Assembly: GCF_009674825.1 (NCBI RefSeq)
Contig: NZ_WKJH01000002.1
Coordinates: 434,001 to 498,000, forward strand
Origin: Maribacter luteus
GTDB taxonomy: Bacteria > Bacteroidota > Bacteroidia > Flavobacteriales > Flavobacteriaceae
Length of the DNA stretch: 64,000 bases
Direction: 5' to 3'
A program made the translations under genes and the position numbers. The notes under the pieces are model-generated. The model saw only the letters and a list, made by a program, of their open reading frames with translations. It was not told the DNA's origin and did no database searches. Each line of letters begins with the position of its first letter. Positions within the stretch are counted from its first letter, which is position 1. This document shows, piece by piece, positions 1 to 7,620 of this stretch.

Positions 1-1
1 A

Positions 2-214
2 TTCGTATTGCACGGAGCGGTAATCGATGATTTCATGGAAACTATAGATAAGCATGAAACCAAGCTTGCCAATCGAAGTAAAATGAATTCGGAATCTTTG
101 AACGTAACACTTGTAAAAACACATATGCAACTTAGGGAGAAAATGGAAAAACAGAGACAGAAATATGCCGACCTGAAGAAAGAATTCTTCCGGTTCCTTT
201 CTGAATACATGTAG
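2..214 (+). CDS. Partial hypothetical protein (3' end), helical
   Basis: The reading frame is open to the left edge of the window, so this is probably the C-terminal part of a longer gene. An internal ATG at 35 could also begin a short protein of about 60 residues. The visible protein is highly charged and almost certainly alpha-helical, with a Lys/Glu-rich stretch near the end (REKMEKQRQKYADLKKEF). I do not recognise the family. It ends three bases before the UbiB-like kinase start, so the two are probably cotranscribed. The translation start is unknown. Confidence 0.55.
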   Translation, partial: FVLHGAVIDDFMETIDKHETKLANRSKMNSESLNVTLVKTHMQLREKMEKQRQKYADLKKEFFRFLSEYM

Positions 215-217
215 AAA

Positions 218-1903
218 ATGCAAGACTTGAAACTTTCAAAGAACCGTAAATTAAAAAGATATAACAGACTTTTTAATGTATTGGCCAAATATGGCTTTGA
301 TCAAGTATTGGCCAATAGCGGAATTAGACGAATGTTTCCAGAAGCATATTTCAAAAAAAGAAACGAAAAAACCATCAAAACCGAATCCCTTTCCGCATAT
401 GAGCGTATACGCATGGTTTTGGAGGAACTGGGACCTACCTATGTTAAACTTGGACAGATTTTCAGCAATAGGGAAGATATGTTGCCGCCCGCACTTATCA
501 AAGAGCTCGAAAAACTACAAGATCATGTACCTAAACTTAAGGATTTTGACGTCTACGAAGCCATAGAAAATGGCCTTAAGATCAAAGGCATGGACCATTT
601 CATATTCATAGAGGCCGAACCCATAGCAGCAGCTTCATTGGCACAGGTACATAAAGCACAGTTGCTGAACGGGAAACTGGTCGCACTTAAAATACAACGG
701 CCCAATATCCTGGAAACCATAAATGCGGACATTGCGGTAATGAAACAGGTAGCCAAAAGCTTGGAAAAATACAGTGCCCAAGCAAAGGCCTTTCAACCAA
801 TGCGTATCATCACCACATTTGAAAAGAGTATTCACCAAGAGCTCCATTTCTTGCGCGAGATAGACAATATGGAACGCTTTGCCAAGAATTTCGAAAACAA
901 TGGAATTATGTATGTTCCCAAGGTGTACCGTGAATACTCGACCGACAGTATCATCTGTATGGAATTCATCAGTGGCATAAAAATATCCGAAACAGACACG
1001 TTAAAAAAATGGAATATAGACTGCAAATCGGTTGGCCAAGTAGGAGTTGACCTTTATTTGCAACAGGTATTGGAACACGGATTCTTTCATGCAGACCCAC
1101 ATCCCGGTAATATTTTCGTACTACCGGAACAAGGCCGCATCTGCTTTATCGATTATGGGATGATGGGCTATCTATTGCCCAAAGACAAGGAGGCCCTGGA
1201 AGAACTATTACTCTATTTTACACAAAAGGACATAAAAAAACTGATACCTGTTCTGGAAAAAATAGCGGTCAAAACCGAGATTCCGGACTACACTAAATTG
1301 GAAGATGACCTTTACGACCTGGTACAAAGTATAAGTGATACCTCCATTAGAAATATAAAATTGGGTGAGACCCTTTCACAATTCAAAAGTGTTTTATTTC
1401 GAAATAACATTATTCTCTCCCATAACCTTTACTTACTAATCAGGGCATTGATTATTATTGAGGGAGTCGGACTGAAACTGGATCCTGAATTCAATATTAC
1501 GGAAAACCTTAAACCTTACGTATCCCAATTGGCCCGAAAAAAATATAGTCTAAAACGGTTGGTCAAAAAAAATATGCTACGTTTTAAGGACTATAACACG
1601 CTTATAGACAATCTTCCCGAGGACCTCAATGCCATCCTAAAAAAAATCAAAGAAGGGAAACTTGTGGTCATACATGAACACAAGGGTCTAAAGGAATTTC
1701 AGGTAGCATCGAACAAAGCTATCAATAGATTGGTATTCGCAGTTATCATCGCCGCCTTATCAATTGGTAGTTCCATTTTAGTCTTGGCCCAAATGCCCCC
1801 TTTGATCAATGGTGTTCCACTTTTGGGTGCCATTGGGTTTGTTATATCGGCCCTTTTAGGATTCTATGTGGTCATATCCATATTTAGAAACAAACAATTT
1901 TGA
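218..1903 (+). CDS. UbiB/AarF (ABC1/ADCK) atypical kinase
   Basis: A 561-aa member of the UbiB protein-kinase-like family, whose members support ubiquinone/menaquinone lipid metabolism or stress tolerance at the membrane. Visible hallmarks are the KxGQ motif (KLGQ, residues 77-80), an Ala-rich nucleotide loop (AAASLAQVHKA), the VALK lysine, the catalytic-loop equivalent HADPHPGN (291-298) and the metal-binding Asp312 in FIDYG. The last ~60 residues form two hydrophobic helices, as in bacterial UbiB. Length is normal. It starts 3 nt after the preceding small gene. Whether it serves quinone synthesis is not shown: no ubi or men genes are nearby, and its neighbours are stress genes. Confidence 0.9.
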   Translation: MQDLKLSKNRKLKRYNRLFNVLAKYGFDQVLANSGIRRMFPEAYFKKRNEKTIKTESLSAYERIRMVLEELGPTYVKLGQIFSNREDMLPPALIKELEKLQDHVPKLKDFDVYEAIENGLKIKGMDHFIFIEAEPIAAASLAQVHKAQLLNGKLVALKIQRPNILETINADIAVMKQVAKSLEKYSAQAKAFQPMRIITTFEKSIHQELHFLREIDNMERFAKNFENNGIMYVPKVYREYSTDSIICMEFISGIKISETDTLKKWNIDCKSVGQVGVDLYLQQVLEHGFFHADPHPGNIFVLPEQGRICFIDYGMMGYLLPKDKEALEELLLYFTQKDIKKLIPVLEKIAVKTEIPDYTKLEDDLYDLVQSISDTSIRNIKLGETLSQFKSVLFRNNIILSHNLYLLIRALIIIEGVGLKLDPEFNITENLKPYVSQLARKKYSLKRLVKKNMLRFKDYNTLIDNLPEDLNAILKKIKEGKLVVIHEHKGLKEFQVASNKAINRLVFAVIIAALSIGSSILVLAQMPPLINGVPLLGAIGFVISALLGFYVVISIFRNKQF

Positions 1904-1984
1904 TGCTGCTCTTTGTGTATTGAATCAGTGCCGAATGCAATTCGTAAATTGTTGCAACTTTTAATTTCTTATTCAAAAACGCCT

Positions 1985-4495
1985 ATGTCCATAGACCATT
2001 TCGACATAAAGGGATTGACTTCGGAGGAAGTAAATAAAGCCAGGTCCGCATATGGAAAAAACACCTTGGAAGAAAAAAAGGACATCGGTATTCTTAAAGC
2101 CCTTAAGAGTTTGGTACAAGAACCCATGGTCCTTTTACTACTGGTTGCATCGATCATCTATTTCGTTTCAGGAAATTATGGGGATGGTATCTTCCTCGCT
2201 GCGGCAATCATACTGGTCGCCGCTATTTCCCTTTACCAAGATGGGCGTAGTCGCAATGCCATTGAAAAACTACGTTCTTTTACACAACCCAAATGCAACG
2301 TTATCAGAAATGGGGTTGTCGTAGAAATAAATAGTGAGGATGTTGTATTGGGCGATAGTTTAATGGTCGAGGAAGGTACTACCATTGCGGCTGACGGTAC
2401 AATTGTTCACTCCAATGATTTTTCTGTGGACGAATCCCTGCTGACCGGGGAATCGTTATCCGTCTATAAAGACCCGCAAAACAAAGACAACACTGTTTAT
2501 AAAGGCACTACCGTTGCTAGCGGCCTTGCCATCGCAACTGTTACGGCGATCGGCAACAAAACCCAATTGGGGAAAATAGGTAAAAGCTTAGAAAGTATTC
2601 AAGAGGAGAAAACCCCTCTTGAACGGCAAATAAACAATTTCGTTAAGAAGATGGTCATTGTCGGTGCCATCGTTTTCATCATTGTATGGGGAATTAATTT
2701 TTATAACTCCCGTGATATTTTGGACAGCCTTCTAAAGGCATTGACCTTAGCCATGTCTATTCTTCCAGAAGAAATTCCCGTGGCCTTCACCACTTTTATG
2801 GCCTTGGGCTCGTATCGATTAATGAAACTGGGAATTATCGTTAAACAGATGAAAACCGTTGAAACCCTAGGTAGTGCCACCGTAATCTGCTCGGACAAAA
2901 CAGGTACCATTACCGAAAACAAAATGACCTTGGCCAAGATCTTTGCTTTATCTTCAAAAAAAGTAACCGATGCAAAAGGCCTTTTGGATCCTTTTGAGAA
3001 AGAACTTATAGAAACAGCTATGTGGGCCAGTGAGCCCATACCCTTCGACGCTATGGAAATAGCCCTACACGCATCTTACCGGGAAAATTTTTCCTTTGAT
3101 GCTCGACCCACATATAAAATGGTTCACGAATATCCGTTGGGGGGAAAACCACCCATGATGACCCATATTTTCGAGAATAGTAAAGGTAATCGAATCATTG
3201 CCGCGAAAGGGGCAGCTGAAGCTTTGATTGCTGTTTCCTCTATTTCAGAAACGGATATACAACGTATAAATTCCGCTATCACCGCACTGGCCAATAAAGG
3301 GTATCGCATCTTGGGTGTGGGGAAATCTGATTTTCACGGCACCTCCTATCCTAAAAAACAACAGGAATTCAATTTTGAATTTATGGGGCTTGTGGCTTTT
3401 TATGACCCTCCGAAAAAGAATATCCAAGCGGTTTTACATGGTTTTGATTCTGCTGGTATAAAAGTAAAGATCGTTACAGGCGACAATGCATTGACCACTG
3501 CTGCCATTGCCAAGGAAATCGGTTTTAAGGGTTACCAAAAAAGTATTTCAGGTTCGGACCTAATGACTTTGAACGAGTCACAACTTAGCACGGCCGTAAG
3601 TTCAAAACGTGTATTCACCCGAATGTTCCCTGACGCCAAGTTAAAAATCATCAATGCGCTTAAATCAAATGGGGAAATTGTGGCCATGACCGGTGATGGT
3701 GTAAATGATGCACCGGCACTTAAGGCAGCAAATATTGGTGTTGCCATGGGAAAAAAGGGAACGGAAACCGCTAAAGAAGCCGCTTCGGTCATATTACTCG
3801 AAGATGACCTATCCCGAATGTTGGATGCCATAGCCATGGGCCGGCGAATCTACACTAACTTGAAAAAAGCCATCCAGTACATCATCTCGATCCATATCCC
3901 CATAATTTTAACCGTATTTTTCCCTTTGGTCTTAGGCTGGGTGTACCCCAATATCTTTACTCCAGTGCATATTATCTTTTTAGAATTGATCATGGGCCCC
4001 ACCTGCAGTATCATCTATGAAAACGAACCTATGGAAAAAAACACCATGATCATGAAGCCACGACCACTGACATCCACTTTTTTTAATTGGTCAGAATTGG
4101 CCACAAGTGTCATTCAAGGTTTAATGATCACAGTGGGTACTTTGGCCACCTATCAGATTTCGGTTCATTCCGGTTTTAACGAGGCTACGACCCGGACCAT
4201 GGTTTTCGTAACATTGATTTCTGCTAATATTATATTGACCCTTGTAAACCGGTCTTTCTACTTTTCCGTCTTTACCACCTTAAAGTACACGAATAAACTG
4301 GTTCCTTTGATTATCACGATTACGATTATAGTAACCTCACTTCTATTATTAATTCCTCCCCTTACCCGGTTTTTCGATTTTTCAACGTTGACACTGAACC
4401 AGGTTTTCATAAGTTCCGGAATTGGTTTTTTAGCAGTGATCTGGTATGAATTCGTTAAAGTGTATAAGCGAAGAATTGGTCCCCGAGATATATAA
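1985..4495 (+). CDS. P-type (P2-like) cation-transporting ATPase
   Basis: An 836-aa membrane pump counted from the ATG at 1985. The frame stays open upstream to a TTG at 1913, but the N-terminal cytosolic domain (LTSEEVNKARSAYGKNTL) fits the ATG. It carries TGES in the actuator domain, the phosphorylation motif DKTGT (Asp304), KGA in the nucleotide domain, TGDGVNDAPALK in the hinge, and paired hydrophobic helices around residues 45-95, 230-280 and at the C-terminus. Transmembrane segment 4 reads PEEIP where Ca2+ pumps usually have PEGLP. This makes it a P2-like pump of the Ca2+/H+ type, but the ion cannot be assigned. It lies in the stress block and is often seen beside Crp-type regulators; that association is inference. 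Confidence 0.88.
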   Translation: MSIDHFDIKGLTSEEVNKARSAYGKNTLEEKKDIGILKALKSLVQEPMVLLLLVASIIYFVSGNYGDGIFLAAAIILVAAISLYQDGRSRNAIEKLRSFTQPKCNVIRNGVVVEINSEDVVLGDSLMVEEGTTIAADGTIVHSNDFSVDESLLTGESLSVYKDPQNKDNTVYKGTTVASGLAIATVTAIGNKTQLGKIGKSLESIQEEKTPLERQINNFVKKMVIVGAIVFIIVWGINFYNSRDILDSLLKALTLAMSILPEEIPVAFTTFMALGSYRLMKLGIIVKQMKTVETLGSATVICSDKTGTITENKMTLAKIFALSSKKVTDAKGLLDPFEKELIETAMWASEPIPFDAMEIALHASYRENFSFDARPTYKMVHEYPLGGKPPMMTHIFENSKGNRIIAAKGAAEALIAVSSISETDIQRINSAITALANKGYRILGVGKSDFHGTSYPKKQQEFNFEFMGLVAFYDPPKKNIQAVLHGFDSAGIKVKIVTGDNALTTAAIAKEIGFKGYQKSISGSDLMTLNESQLSTAVSSKRVFTRMFPDAKLKIINALKSNGEIVAMTGDGVNDAPALKAANIGVAMGKKGTETAKEAASVILLEDDLSRMLDAIAMGRRIYTNLKKAIQYIISIHIPIILTVFFPLVLGWVYPNIFTPVHIIFLELIMGPTCSIIYENEPMEKNTMIMKPRPLTSTFFNWSELATSVIQGLMITVGTLATYQISVHSGFNEATTRTMVFVTLISANIILTLVNRSFYFSVFTTLKYTNKLVPLIITITIIVTSLLLLIPPLTRFFDFSTLTLNQVFISSGIGFLAVIWYEFVKVYKRRIGPRDI

Positions 4496-4507
4496 ATCTT
4501 ATATTTG
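4476..4507 (+). promoter_or_regulatory. Promoter of exodeoxyribonuclease III gene
   Basis: TTG at 4476-4478, 21 nt, then TATATTTG at 4500-4507, a full match to the Bacteroidota -7 box TAnnTTTG. It overlaps the end of the ATPase gene and lies 20 nt before the exonuclease ATG. Confidence 0.5.
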
Positions 4508-4526
4508 AATCAATAAAACCCAGACA

Positions 4527-5291
4527 ATGAACATTATCTCTTGGAACGTGAACGGCATACGGGCCGTGGTCAAAAAAGATTTTTTTGAATCTATCGAAAA
4601 AATGAATCCGGATATTCTCTGTATTCAAGAAACCAAAGCGCAAGATAATGAGGTAAAGAAAGCATTATCTCCGATGGAAGGGTACAATAAAGCCTATAAT
4701 TCCGCAGAGAAAAAAGGATATTCGGGTACGGCTATCATAAGCAAGACCGAACCAAAAAGCTTTGCCTTGAATATGGGAATCCCGGAACACGATACCGAAG
4801 GCAGGATCGAATGTGCGGAATTTGAAGCATTTTATTTAGTGAACGTATATGTTCCCAACTCAGGCCAAAAATTAGACCGGTTGGATTATCGCAAACAATG
4901 GGATGCCGATTTTCTGGCCTATCTTAAGAATCTAGAAAAGAAAAAACCGGTGATCGCCTGTGGGGATTTCAATGTGGCGCATAGGGCGATAGATTTAAAG
5001 AACGACAAATCCAACTACAATAAAACCGCAGGATACACCCAAACGGAAATCGATGGCATGGATAATTTCATCAATTCAGGGTTCGTAGATGCCTATAGGC
5101 ATTTATACCCGGAAGAGGTTGCTTATACCTATTGGAGTTACCGTTTTAAATCAAGGGAACGGAATACCGGTTGGCGTATCGATTATTTTCTGGTAAGTGA
5201 TTCGTTGGTGGACAAAATTAAGGATGTACGGATTTATTCCGATATATTCGGTTCCGATCACTGTCCGGTCGGGTTGGAGATTGAGGTATAA
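4527..5291 (+). CDS. xth: Exodeoxyribonuclease III (AP endonuclease)
   Basis: A 254-aa Mg2+-dependent enzyme of the endonuclease/exonuclease/phosphatase fold that cuts abasic sites and degrades 3' ends in base excision repair. The protein begins MNIISWNVNGIRA and has the metal-binding Glu in CIQETKAQ, GDFNVAH in the centre and the catalytic SDHCPVGLEI close to the C-terminus. All fit bacterial ExoA/Xth of ~250-260 aa. It has its own promoter overlapping the ATPase gene. The product is cytosolic. A DNA-repair role fits the LigD-type polymerase gene nearby. Confidence 0.93.
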   Translation: MNIISWNVNGIRAVVKKDFFESIEKMNPDILCIQETKAQDNEVKKALSPMEGYNKAYNSAEKKGYSGTAIISKTEPKSFALNMGIPEHDTEGRIECAEFEAFYLVNVYVPNSGQKLDRLDYRKQWDADFLAYLKNLEKKKPVIACGDFNVAHRAIDLKNDKSNYNKTAGYTQTEIDGMDNFINSGFVDAYRHLYPEEVAYTYWSYRFKSRERNTGWRIDYFLVSDSLVDKIKDVRIYSDIFGSDHCPVGLEIEV

Positions 5292-5313
5292 AACGGTAAT
5301 GTACCTCACTACT

Positions 5314-5712
5314 TCATAGTTTCTTTACATACCCGAAGACCATCTTTTTGAATTCTTTGATGTCATTTTCGAAAAGAACCATACTGTCATGCAATCTTCT
5401 GTGCTCTTCCCTATATTCCCCATCGGAAATTCCCTTTTCCCCTCTCTCTAAACGAGCCAATAGATTTTCATGTCTTTTTATATCTTCGGTCAGGTAATCG
5501 AATAGGTTTTCGTGCACTTTATCCAGATGGTTCAACATTCGTCCATATTCCGACTTTTTAACTTCCCGCTTATCGAGGATTGTGGCAAAAAACTTGACTT
5601 CATCCCTCCAAAAATCAACAGTATCCAACCATTCTCGACTTTCTTGATGTAATACAGTAAGACTTGCACCCAACAATAATTCTGTTTTGGGATTTGATAT
5701 AATCGTATTCAT
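5314..5712 (-). CDS. Hypothetical helical protein (132 aa)
   Basis: Start chosen at the ATG giving MNTIISNPKTE. The longer frame upstream to 5832 would run through the -7 and palindrome region and is unlikely. The protein is predicted almost wholly alpha-helical and highly charged, with many Glu/Lys/His residues (YLTEDIKRHENLLARLERGEK), and may form a helical bundle. No catalytic motif or named family is recognised. A perfect TAnnTTTG box for this strand lies at 5814-5821 (CAAACGTA on the plus strand). Neighbours in the stress block suggest a stress-related protein, but that is inference only. Confidence 0.7.
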   Translation of the reverse strand: MNTIISNPKTELLLGASLTVLHQESREWLDTVDFWRDEVKFFATILDKREVKKSEYGRMLNHLDKVHENLFDYLTEDIKRHENLLARLERGEKGISDGEYREEHRRLHDSMVLFENDIKEFKKMVFGYVKKL

Positions 5713-5832
5713 GGTAATTAATTTTAATATCGCAATCAGTGTTTTTTCGCTACCACAAAAATGCGAACTTACACTTGGTCGCAAAATGATCTGCATCAGG
5801 CTGTGGGTCTTTACAAACGTAATTAACATCAA

Positions 5833-5875
5833 TGATACATATCATTGTCGAAACAATCACAACAGGGTATTTTTA
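5833..5875 (+). promoter_or_regulatory. Crp/FNR-like site plus -7 box before the LigD-type polymerase
   Basis: Palindrome TGATACATATCA (5833-5844, arms extend to AATGAT/ATCATT) followed by TATTTTTA at 5868-5875, 7 of 8 matches to TAnnTTTG. The centre-to-centre distance is 33 bp, which places the site near -41, the position of a class II Crp/FNR activator. The same geometry recurs at three other genes in this block. Confidence 0.55.
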
Positions 5876-5973
5876 CCTACTTTTTTTGCTCTCTTTAGAA
5901 CATAAGCAGATTTTACTTAACGTCGATAATTGAGGATAAAAATCAAAATATACGGTCCCAAACTATTAAAAGC

Positions 5974-6867
5974 ATGGTATTTTCAGAAACAGGCTATAAG
6001 GACAAAGTTTTCTTTCCGAAATCCGGCATTACGAAAAGAGAGCTGATCCAATACTACGAACGTATAGCTCCCTTTATGCTCCCTTACCTAATAGATCGGC
6101 CATTGACCTTGCATCGTTTCCCTGATGGCATAGCACAAAAAGGGTTCTTTCAAAAACATGCCTCGGATTATTTTCCCGATTGGATAAAAACCGTGAAGAT
6201 CAAAAAGAAAGATGGTTGGGTAAACCATGTTCTTTGTAATGACCAAGACACCCTGACGTATTTGGCCTACCAAGGCACTATAAGTTTTCATATTACCTTA
6301 AGTAGATTGGGCAAGCTTGACTACCCGGACAGATTGATTTTTGACCTTGACCCTTCGGGAAATGATTTTGAACAAGTAATGAATGGTGCACAGGTTCTTA
6401 GAAAATTGTTGGGCGAAACCCTAAACCTCCCAACCTATTTTATGCTAACGGGATCCAAAGGAGTGCATGTGGTAGTTCCTTTGATGTGTGTTGAAAATTT
6501 TGATGAAGTTCGTGCCTTTACAAAACAAATAGCGTTTTATTTGGCAGAAAAGTATCCTGAAGACTTCACCATTGCCATGAGAAAAGACCAACGCCAAGGG
6601 CGATTATTTATAGATTACCTCCGAAATTCCTATGCACAAACCGCTATATGTCCTTTTTCAGTACGTGCTTTTGAAAATGCCCCTATAGCCCTCCCGGTTT
6701 CATGGGCCGAATTACAAGTAATAAAAAGCTCCCAAGCTTTTACCATCAAATCCATTTTTAAAAGAATTATGAAAGTCGAAGACCCTTGGAAAGACTTTCA
6801 ACAAAATGCAGTGATCTTGAGCAGTCCCAAAAAGAAAATGCAGAATCTGATTGGGACCGAGGATTAA
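5974..6867 (+). CDS. LigD-type DNA polymerase/primase domain protein (stand-alone PolDom)
   Basis: A 297-aa archaeo-eukaryotic-primase-like polymerase of the kind found as the polymerase part of LigD in bacterial non-homologous end joining. Visible signatures are the N-terminal ITKRELIQYYERIAPFMLPYL, the RPLTLHRFPDG loop, FFQKH, the catalytic metal pair in FDLDPS (Asp124/Asp126), TGSKGVHVVVPL, and FIDYLRNSYAQTAICPFSVRA. No ATP-dependent ligase or 3'-phosphoesterase domain is fused, and no Ku or ligase gene lies in this window. It may act with partners encoded elsewhere, or as a separate repair primase. Its promoter carries a Crp/FNR-like site, which suggests induction under stress or stationary phase. 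Confidence 0.88.
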   Translation: MVFSETGYKDKVFFPKSGITKRELIQYYERIAPFMLPYLIDRPLTLHRFPDGIAQKGFFQKHASDYFPDWIKTVKIKKKDGWVNHVLCNDQDTLTYLAYQGTISFHITLSRLGKLDYPDRLIFDLDPSGNDFEQVMNGAQVLRKLLGETLNLPTYFMLTGSKGVHVVVPLMCVENFDEVRAFTKQIAFYLAEKYPEDFTIAMRKDQRQGRLFIDYLRNSYAQTAICPFSVRAFENAPIALPVSWAELQVIKSSQAFTIKSIFKRIMKVEDPWKDFQQNAVILSSPKKKMQNLIGTED

Positions 6868-6877
6868 AGGCTTTTTA

Positions 6878-7375
6878 CTATAAGATCCTATTTGGATTAA
6901 CATTAAAATATTTTGTGTGATCTTCTTTTGTAACCCATGTTTTACATAAAAGAAGAAACCTACCCTCGGCTAATTTAGTTATGGCCAGGGTAGTTTCATT
7001 ATCATTGAGCCCCAAGCCCCTTAGAATACCATAAATCCCCTCGGACATTGCCCCAAGTTTTTTCCCGTCAACTTCTTGTAAAAACACCGGCGAATATGGT
7101 CCGGCGACAAAAACAGTTCCGATATCTTGATTAAAGAATAATCCGAATAGAGCCTTTGGCCCCAATAAGTTCTTCCAATAATCCTTGAATCCAGGTCTCA
7201 ACACCTCTAAATCCCCTTCCCCTTGGTAATATTTCCCAAGTTTGAACATTACGGTCAATTGGGTATTCCTTGAATTTTCCTGTATGAATTCAACCCATTT
7301 TTCAACATGTGATAATTGGGCGGTTGTTTTAAAGAAAATAGAGGGTTTATCTTTTTCAATAGTCTTCGATATCAT
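6878..7375 (-). CDS. Hypothetical stress-block protein (165 aa)
   Basis: A cytosolic-looking 165-aa protein. The N-terminal half is polar; a hydrophobic Gly-rich segment follows (ALFGLFFNQDIGTVFVAGP), and the C-terminal part (ILRGLGLNDNETTLAITKLAEGRFLLLC) loosely resembles the end of general-stress proteins of the YflT/DUF1269 type, where a short helix is followed by a strand ending in LLLV. The resemblance is weak, so no family is assigned. The gene is convergent with the LigD-type polymerase gene. A Crp/FNR-like palindrome with a correctly placed -7 box lies 50-100 bp upstream on its strand. Confidence 0.7.
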   Translation of the reverse strand: MISKTIEKDKPSIFFKTTAQLSHVEKWVEFIQENSRNTQLTVMFKLGKYYQGEGDLEVLRPGFKDYWKNLLGPKALFGLFFNQDIGTVFVAGPYSPVFLQEVDGKKLGAMSEGIYGILRGLGLNDNETTLAITKLAEGRFLLLCKTWVTKEDHTKYFNVNPNRIL

Positions 7376-7430
7376 AATCCGTACATAATAATATTCTAGG
7401 TAAAAAGAGACAATCTACCTTGTCCGGGCA

Positions 7431-7473
7431 TGAATGTAGCCCTAAACACAAATTGTTGAAATGATATACATCA
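7431..7473 (-). promoter_or_regulatory. Crp/FNR-like site plus -7 box before the 165-aa stress-block gene
   Basis: TGATATACATCA at 7462-7473 and, reading the minus strand, TACATTCA (7431-7438), 6 of 8 matches to TAnnTTTG. The centre-to-centre spacing is 33 bp, the same as at the other three sites of this block. The site lies between the 165-aa gene and the divergent kinase gene, so it could also act on the latter. Confidence 0.45.
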
Positions 7474-7620
7474 ATCCGGAATGATAATATCAAAATTTAT
7501 ACGACTATTTCTCAAGCCTCCCGTTTTATCAAGCCTAAATTCGATATGATAAATGTCATTTGAAAAAACATGTTGGTGATTTATATTTAAATTTAGTCGA
7601 CCAAGCATCAATGATCCATA

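Noticed and set aside
1024-1034. AAATCGGTTG inside the UbiB-like gene, one base from the LacI operator
   Set aside because: It lies within a coding region far from the locus and lacks the initial CAA; chance match.
7482-7492. TGATAATATCA as a second Crp/FNR-like site before the LOV kinase gene
   Set aside because: The spacer is 3 rather than 4 and no -7 box lies at the 33-bp distance found at the other sites.
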